Shown here: in pieces, positions 58,141 to 64,000 of the stretch
Numbering within the stretch: the first letter of the stretch is position 1
How the letters are laid out: each line of letters begins with the position of its first letter
Notes under the pieces: model-generated
What the model was told of the DNA's origin: nothing
Databases searched by the model: none
What the model saw: the letters and a program-made list of their open reading frames with translations, nothing else
Assembly: GCA_022818135.1 (NCBI GenBank)
Contig: JAFMSR010000001.1
Span: 38,082,358-38,146,357, forward strand
Length of the DNA: 64,000 nt
Reading direction: 5' to 3'
DNA from: Saxidomus purpurata
Lineage: Eukaryota > Mollusca > Bivalvia > Venerida > Veneridae
Translations under genes and position numbers: made by a program

Positions 58141-60266
58141 TATAGCCAAGAACACTGATTACTAGATGTTATACATGTATTTAAGTTGAATGAGCATGGC
58201 CGTTATTGATAACCCCTTTTAAGCCATGATTGGGGCAAGTCAATTCTATTGTAGTGGAAAAAATGACAAATGGGAAATATATGAATTATACAGGAAAATG
58301 AATGGCTGAGCAGGGCCAAAGCACTCTGACAATTATTTCCAGGGCGATTATCACTCAAAGGCCCTGCTCCGCCATAGATTATTCTATAAACATTCCTATC
58401 TAGCCCGTTCACGATAGAACAGTCGGCATGATGGTACATGTATCATATACCATAAAACACAACATTAAACAGAAACTGCTTACACATTGATAGGCGACCA
58501 GTATCGATCCAGACCAGCCTGCTTGCATGACACAAAGTCCATTATGTTGGTTTTCCCGTGACGCGGCTCAATTTTTGTTATTTAATTATACTGAACCATG
58601 CAAAACACACAAATGGTAAGTATTTCAAAATGAATGAATCACAGTATATTATTGTAAATAATGATAATAATCAATCAATAATTTCATTCAACGATAGTTA
58701 GGAAACCTGTATATTGAAACACTGTTGGACGAAACTATTTTGCTACTAGTTAGCTTACTAACAAAATCTTTAGTGCATTTTAACAGTCTATTTCGCATGT
58801 TCAACTATATTAACAAATGCACACCACGGTGCTTCCCTGAAGGGTATATAAAGGGTATATTTCACAATTATTGCTAATAGCAACAGCAACTTAAAAACTG
58901 GCTCTTTTCTACATAAATTTTATAGTTAAATAACAATCATTTTTAAACTCCCAACTGCGCGCTGCGTAGTATCTTCGTGACTTCGCTACTTTCGATTTTG
59001 GAGTGAAAACATATCGTAACCGCGTAGTTAACCAGAACGACATTCCGTCTGTTTTGTCAAAAGCTACATTTTCAATAGACAACCGATGAAATTATAAATG
59101 CAATGTAGGGAAAGTATTGCCAGTATAAATGGTATATGAGGTGTGTCACTTCCGGTTGCTTATTCAAGTAGCTGAGGATATGCGAATACATATACGTCAT
59201 CCTTTTTAAAGCATTAGGAAACATCAAAGCCTGAATTCACCTTCGGGATTCTCTGTTCGCGTACAATCTCGTACCGTAAATAGTCACTTTGTGTCTGGTC
59301 GGTATGTTAAACATGCAAGATTGTCATTGAAAATATTAAATCTATGCTTACTTTAATCACTTTTAACAACTGACCCTGTCATCGTACCCCGATTCTTTAT
59401 TTAAGGCTTACTGTATTTATTTTGCGACAGTTTATCTCAAATTTGATTTACCTGTATATAAAAAAAAATCTGCTTTGACACATGAATATTACTATTCGTA
59501 GTTCATCATTAACGCAATGCTGCACCGAATAGCAATTAAAATCGCTTTGCATAGTTACTCCCCTTTTAATAAAAAACAACATTTGTACACAAAAAAAAAC
59601 AGTCGTATGAGGTAAAAAGATACAATGTAATTCAAACACTGTTCAACTTGCATTGCCAATGTCATAATCTCCGTTGTTAAATATTAGAATTTGACAAAAG
59701 TGGGCCGCCCAAACATGACTTCATTTTTATTATCACTTGTATAGATCTACAGTTAACTTATTTGGTTGTTCTACTGTTCTAGTAAACTGCTCTTGACGGG
59801 TAACAAACGAAAACATAGAACTCTTATATACATACAGTATATTATGCACAGGCTTAATCTTGCTATTGGGTTATGTACATGCACTATAATACCTGTTCTT
59901 TTTTTACTTACGGCACATGCTCGTATTAGTGTAGGTATAGTTGGATATATAGTAAGATATAGCCTGTGATCAATATTATGTAAACTGTATGTATTTGATG
60001 TTCTCATTATCTATACAGTACTGACTATGGTTTCATATGTATACATGTAGAAGGTAGCATTTTTCAAATACACGTAAGAGGCGAATAAGGTCCTCATGAC
60101 CTCAAGCGCTTGGTAAAACTACGAAAAAAATTGACCCGATCCTAGGGGAATACTGAGCTAGACGTGTTTTAAAATTTATGTTTAAAATCTTGGTTATTTC
60201 ACCAAGAGTATGAAAACATTGTTCATACAGCATCAAGACATTTTCTTTTCTTTAGTATTTTCTACG

Positions 60267-61160
60267 ATGAAAAAGATTCCACAAAAACCACAGAAGACCT
60301 TTGGTTTGACATTAGGAAAGTGGGTCCTGGCTGCGGAAGGCATTTTTGTATTATACGCGTATTCCATCTACTACAGGCTCAACAGATATCAAGGTATGAA
60401 CATTCTGTAAAATTAAATCATAGTAGTGATGTACAGTATCTTTTAGATATGAATTACTTGGACCATTATATAGAGTAACAAAGGTAGATGTTAGAGTAAA
60501 AAAAACACATTAATTTTTGTTTCTTTGCTTAACGTTTTCGTTGGCTCTCTAGTGAACAGACTTGACTGTTGGGAGAAAAGATTTTTTTGCTTAGGTGTTG
60601 TTTTTGATTGTTTATGCCATATCTAAATTAACCTACATATTTAACATTTACTGTTACAGATTTCAGATACAGATACTATAAGAAGCATCCATTGGTTTTA
60701 AACAGTAAGTTTTTTTTAGATCTTTTACTAATAAAATCTCCTAAATGAGATTTCCGTCAATGGAAATTGATGGTTTGTACTGGAACAAAGTACACAACAA
60801 ACTTTCTTATTCTGATATACATGTATATTGTTTTTGCTATAATTTATTCAATTTACTCCTAAAAGTTTAACATTTTAGCCCTACGTTTCATGAGAATCTT
60901 TTACAGACATATTTCTAAAGTGTTTGTCGAATTACTAGTAGTAGACCTCTCAACTGATACATCACAATAGCGCAGTAAATTATCTGGAATTCACTTTTCA
61001 TTTAACCTTTTTGCACATCCATTGTATTACATATTATAAAATGTGCTGATTTTTGTTTTAAGTGTATTACAAAGTTGGTGAAACTCTTGGTGGATTCGAG
61101 ACTCGAAAACAAGACATGGAACACTGGAATCGTTTAGACAAAAAAGGAGCTAAATCCTGA
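60267..61160 (+). CDS. CEBPZOS: CEBPZOS homologue, small single-span mitochondrial protein (three exons, 89 aa)
   Basis: Coding exons 60267-60393, 60660-60704 and 61063-61160 (127, 45 and 98 nt; phases 1 and 1; stop TGA at 61158-61160). The product starts MKKIPQKPQKTFGLTLGKWV, has one hydrophobic segment (WVLAAEGIFVLYAYSIYY, about residues 19-36), then DFRYRYYKKHPLVLN, MYYKVGETLGG and a charged end. The D-F-R ... K-[KY]-[HY]-P-[LF] ... YYK order and the total length match vertebrate CEBPZOS, an 80-residue mitochondrial protein of unclear function. I start at 60267 because an acceptor AG lies at 60254-60255, so the longer frame from 60210 would run through intron; a 5' noncoding exon is therefore expected upstream. 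The neighbouring CEBPZ gene, head-to-head in vertebrates, is not seen in this window. Confidence 0.85.
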
Positions 61161-63115
61161 TGGAGAAAATATAACTTGCACGTGACTGATGTTTGTCTCA
61201 GGTATTTGGTTCAGGCCTGTGTTGGTAAACAAGATGATTATAAATCAAGCTACATATATTTCTGAAACTACTCTCATTTTCTATATACAATACACAAGGT
61301 CAAAAAAGGTCCCAAGAATGCTAGGTAGGGTAGGGACTCATTAAAACAAAAACAAAAAAAAATCAAATTTTCTTTTTTTAATTTTTTTTTCCAATTTTTT
61401 TTTCGGTAAAAAAACTCTAGGGTCGGGGGGTTTCGCTAGGGAGGGTCGGGTTGCCCGAAACACAGATATTGTTTTTGGCCCAAGGTGAACTTGCTCTTAA
61501 CGCCGAATATTTCGAAAACGATCTGTAGCATTCTGTAGTAGGGTCATTAAAACTTCACAAAAAAGTACCCCACGCTCTGCAATTGCATGAGGCATCGGGC
61601 GTCAATATAAAAAAATTAATTGCCTTCTTATGAAAAACTTCAAACATGAAGATAGGTATTGTCATAAAAACGCTATATTTCTCGAGAAACGAGTATTACT
61701 GATGACGAACCTCGTTTTCAGTTGACCTCGATGCTTCTGACTAGACATTGTTTTGCAAATTTTGTTTAACTTGCCTGTCGTCGACACTGTAATCACAAAA
61801 TCGTGTAATTTACCAACCTGAGTCTGTACCAAATACCTGTAAAGAGAACATTAGACCGTTTTGGTGTCCTATTTAAGCGAAATGCGTGTTGTGATACATG
61901 TATATAGAAGACATCCACATGTTTAATCATGGACATTATGTACATTCGTAACTGTTAACAACCGAAGATTTCATAAATACAACAACACATTTAGTCACCC
62001 ATGTGATTTAAATTGCATCAGTACAGCTTATATCCGTCGCAGAGGGGCATGAAATGCACTGCCGTGCAAGACAGGAATCGAAAACTGACTTTTTGATTCG
62101 TTTTGATTATTTATACGACGTGCCTTTATTTTGTGCCTAAGATATCCGGGCCACAAATGAGAAAAATTGATATACATGTATTGTTTAAATATGTTAAATA
62201 TCGATGCATTGTAAGCTCATACAATTTTGAAGTCATTTGAAAGCGCATTGCCTGCCGAAAACATATATATTACATGACAAACATTGTGCCATACATTATT
62301 TATTTTGGCCTTCTTTTTTTCATTTCATTATCTTTCAAAAGAAATCTAGCTATCTATCATTCCGTAGCGATTCAAACATATTATTGTGGTCATGTAATTT
62401 ACATACTAGTATTCTTATTCAGCTGCCAAACTCTTAGATGTTACCATGAACATATAGGGTCACCAGGCATTGAAACTTAATTTACGTCTGGTTAAGGTTC
62501 CTAAGATCTTTCTATGGTATTTCATGTCCTCATTTACATTTAGAAAGTTGGAAGAATGTTGTAAGAGTGTACATGGTGTACATTTCAATGTAAATGTTTT
62601 ACGGCGTACTTGCAAGTAATGTCTTTGTAGAAGCCTTTCTAGAATACCTTATAAATACGATTCATTTGTAAACCTTGACGGTCCTGTATTTTGACATTCT
62701 CTTGCCGTTGCGTTAATTAGGATTTTCAGCGCTTTAATTCGTGCTTTCCATGTGATAAAATGTGTTGATTTTCAACTGTTTGGTCAAAAAAGCTTTGATT
62801 TACTATTTATTTCTGCATGTAATTCCGAATCTTTATATCATAGCATGTAAGTACTATGATGTAACATTTAGCATAAAGGGATAGTCGCTCATTTTTGTAG
62901 CCATATGATTGATTTATTAGTCAAAAATACACCTTTCTTTCGGTGATTCTGTGTGGTAGCACTAACATAAATTTATGTTTTATTTTTGTAACCCGGGTTT
63001 CATCGACGGAAATCATGTGATACACAGATGAAAATCACACAATGATATCACGCATGTTGTATGTTTAAAGGAAGTGTATATACTTTGAATAAATTGTACA
63101 AACATTATTGGAAAT
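61161..63115 (+). other. Probable long 3' UTR or downstream region of the CEBPZOS homologue
   Basis: No open exon is found. A G-rich and A/T-rich dispersed repeat at about 61300-61475 contains the phrase GCTAGGTAGGGTAGGG and CTAGGGTCGGGGGG, which looks like a short element. A canonical AATAAA at 63088-63093 could end a long UTR, but nearer unconventional signals cannot be excluded. Confidence 0.4.
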
Positions 63116-64000
63116 GTTTCATTGCTTCTGTACCGAATTCACCTTTAGCAAAAAAAAGATAATCTCAAAATGCATTGTCCCATTTAAACGCAATACTTTT
63201 TAAGCTCATATTTGTGTGCTTATTCTGCAGTCGATCGGTTGATGTCCGTATTCCTTTTTTAGTTGCATTTCAACAATTTCATCAGTCAATAACCGTTAAA
63301 ATCACGTGACATTTAACATGCTCAAACTTTTAAACGACTACATTCCTATTGTTTGTAACGAAGACTACAGACATTAAAATTACCTTGCTTATTCACATGC
63401 AATACTTCTATTGCAGTAAGTAAGAAAATAATTCCTTTCATTCTCTACTTTATTTATTACAAAATGTCTAAACTATAAAGAACAGCAAACGAAGCATATG
63501 ACAGAAATCAATAATATATATTACGATTTTAACTGATCACATGTTATTTAGCTATGTGAAGAGCTTTTATTTAAGGTGACATCCCGGTTCTCGCCATCCT
63601 CAAATTTGTGGTTGTTGATCTATATTCAGAGGCTGTGCTTGTTCAAGTATACACTTCATCTATGGCAATAAATTTTGGCCCAGAACCCTAAAATCTGCTT
63701 AAAGTTGTGTTTTTTTTACTTTTAAGCCTAAGGGTTGCGGTGGTGTAAAATGTAGCTGACCCTGTAAGGCCATCTGTCCCTACCTATCTGAGCAATTATG
63801 CAGCATTAAATATTTGGTTTAAATGGTTAAAACGAAACAAGACATTGTGTGGGTCACTTGAAAAAGCTGATATGAATATCCCCATCAATATTCGAATCAT
63901 TATCCGGCATGTACTTCCAATGCTACACGCAACAAAAATTCAGTGCAGTCCCTTTTTAATACAATGCTGAAAATGGTCCGTAAATTATGTATCAAAAGCA
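63116..64000. other. Window end without recognised features
   Basis: AT-rich sequence; the segment from about 63570 is somewhat less AT-rich but has no coding pattern I can support on either strand. Confidence 0.4.

Larger units (their letters stand above)
51704..60255. other. Gene-poor intergenic region
   Basis: Between the divergent claudin-like gene and the CEBPZOS homologue. It holds the repeat family B copy, the SINE, two SINE-like heads, the hairpin at 55.6 kb, the MITE and short tandem repeats described separately. Open frames here are short and match no family I know. The promoters and 5' untranslated exons of both flanking genes must lie in it; I cannot place them from sequence. Confidence 0.5.

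Noticed and set aside
60210..60266. Longer N-terminus for the CEBPZOS homologue (MKTLFIQHQDIFFSLVFST)
   Set aside because: A pyrimidine-rich tract and AG at 60254-60255 mark this as intron end; the conserved protein starts at MKKIPQK.

Overview
The window is animal nuclear DNA: AT-rich, with intron-split genes, GT-AG (and some GC-AG) splice sites, a tRNA-derived SINE, non-LTR retrotransposon remains and many short interspersed and tandem repeats inside introns. The repeat style (short terminal motif reading GAGCGATATAG followed by a GGCCCTCTT-like end, tRNA-SINEs with mollusc-like bodies, ~140-165 bp intronic tandem arrays) and the protein types point to a lophotrochozoan, most likely a bivalve mollusc. 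That placement is inference; no species can be named from the sequence alone.

Three protein-coding genes can be built exon by exon. (1) A giant plus-strand gene covers 343-40687 and starts before the window. I place 46 exons whose phases match at every junction, giving an open frame of 2,509 residues to the stop at 40687. It encodes a type I membrane protein: about ten fibronectin-III-like modules with a recurrent [YW]xxALGTSPGG...PF core, a cysteine-rich insert, a dibasic RRKR furin-type site, a cadherin-like domain ending in a NDPP motif, EGF-like domains, one transmembrane helix, and a ~288-residue cytoplasmic tail made of small, frame-neutral exons. (2) A minus-strand, three-exon claudin/PMP22-family tetraspan gene (171 aa) lies at 45316-51655, with a 4.6-kb first intron. 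(3) A plus-strand, three-exon gene at 60267-61160 encodes an 89-residue homologue of the small mitochondrial protein CEBPZOS.

The rest is intron and intergenic sequence full of repeats: paired copies of interspersed families (1.3/4.6 kb; 6.5/52.1 kb), three different ~140-165 bp tandem arrays in introns of the large gene (24.4, 27.2 and 30.5 kb), a LINE reverse-transcriptase relic (36.6-37.7 kb), a long poly-T/poly-G tract (39.3 kb), a ~320-bp-arm foldback (43.8-44.5 kb), a 37-bp near-perfect hairpin (45.0 kb), a 31-bp minisatellite (45.8 kb), a SINE with a 14-bp target-site duplication (53.2-53.5 kb) and a small pogo-like MITE (56.5 kb).

The three genes show no operon-like relation. The large gene and the claudin gene converge on a 4.6-kb gap that holds the foldback. 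The most interesting system is the large receptor-like gene: its cytoplasmic tail is built wholly from phase 0-0 exons and includes a tandemly duplicated exon pair (32651-32797 and 33564-33713) in a partly triplicated intron, a layout suited to alternative tail isoforms.
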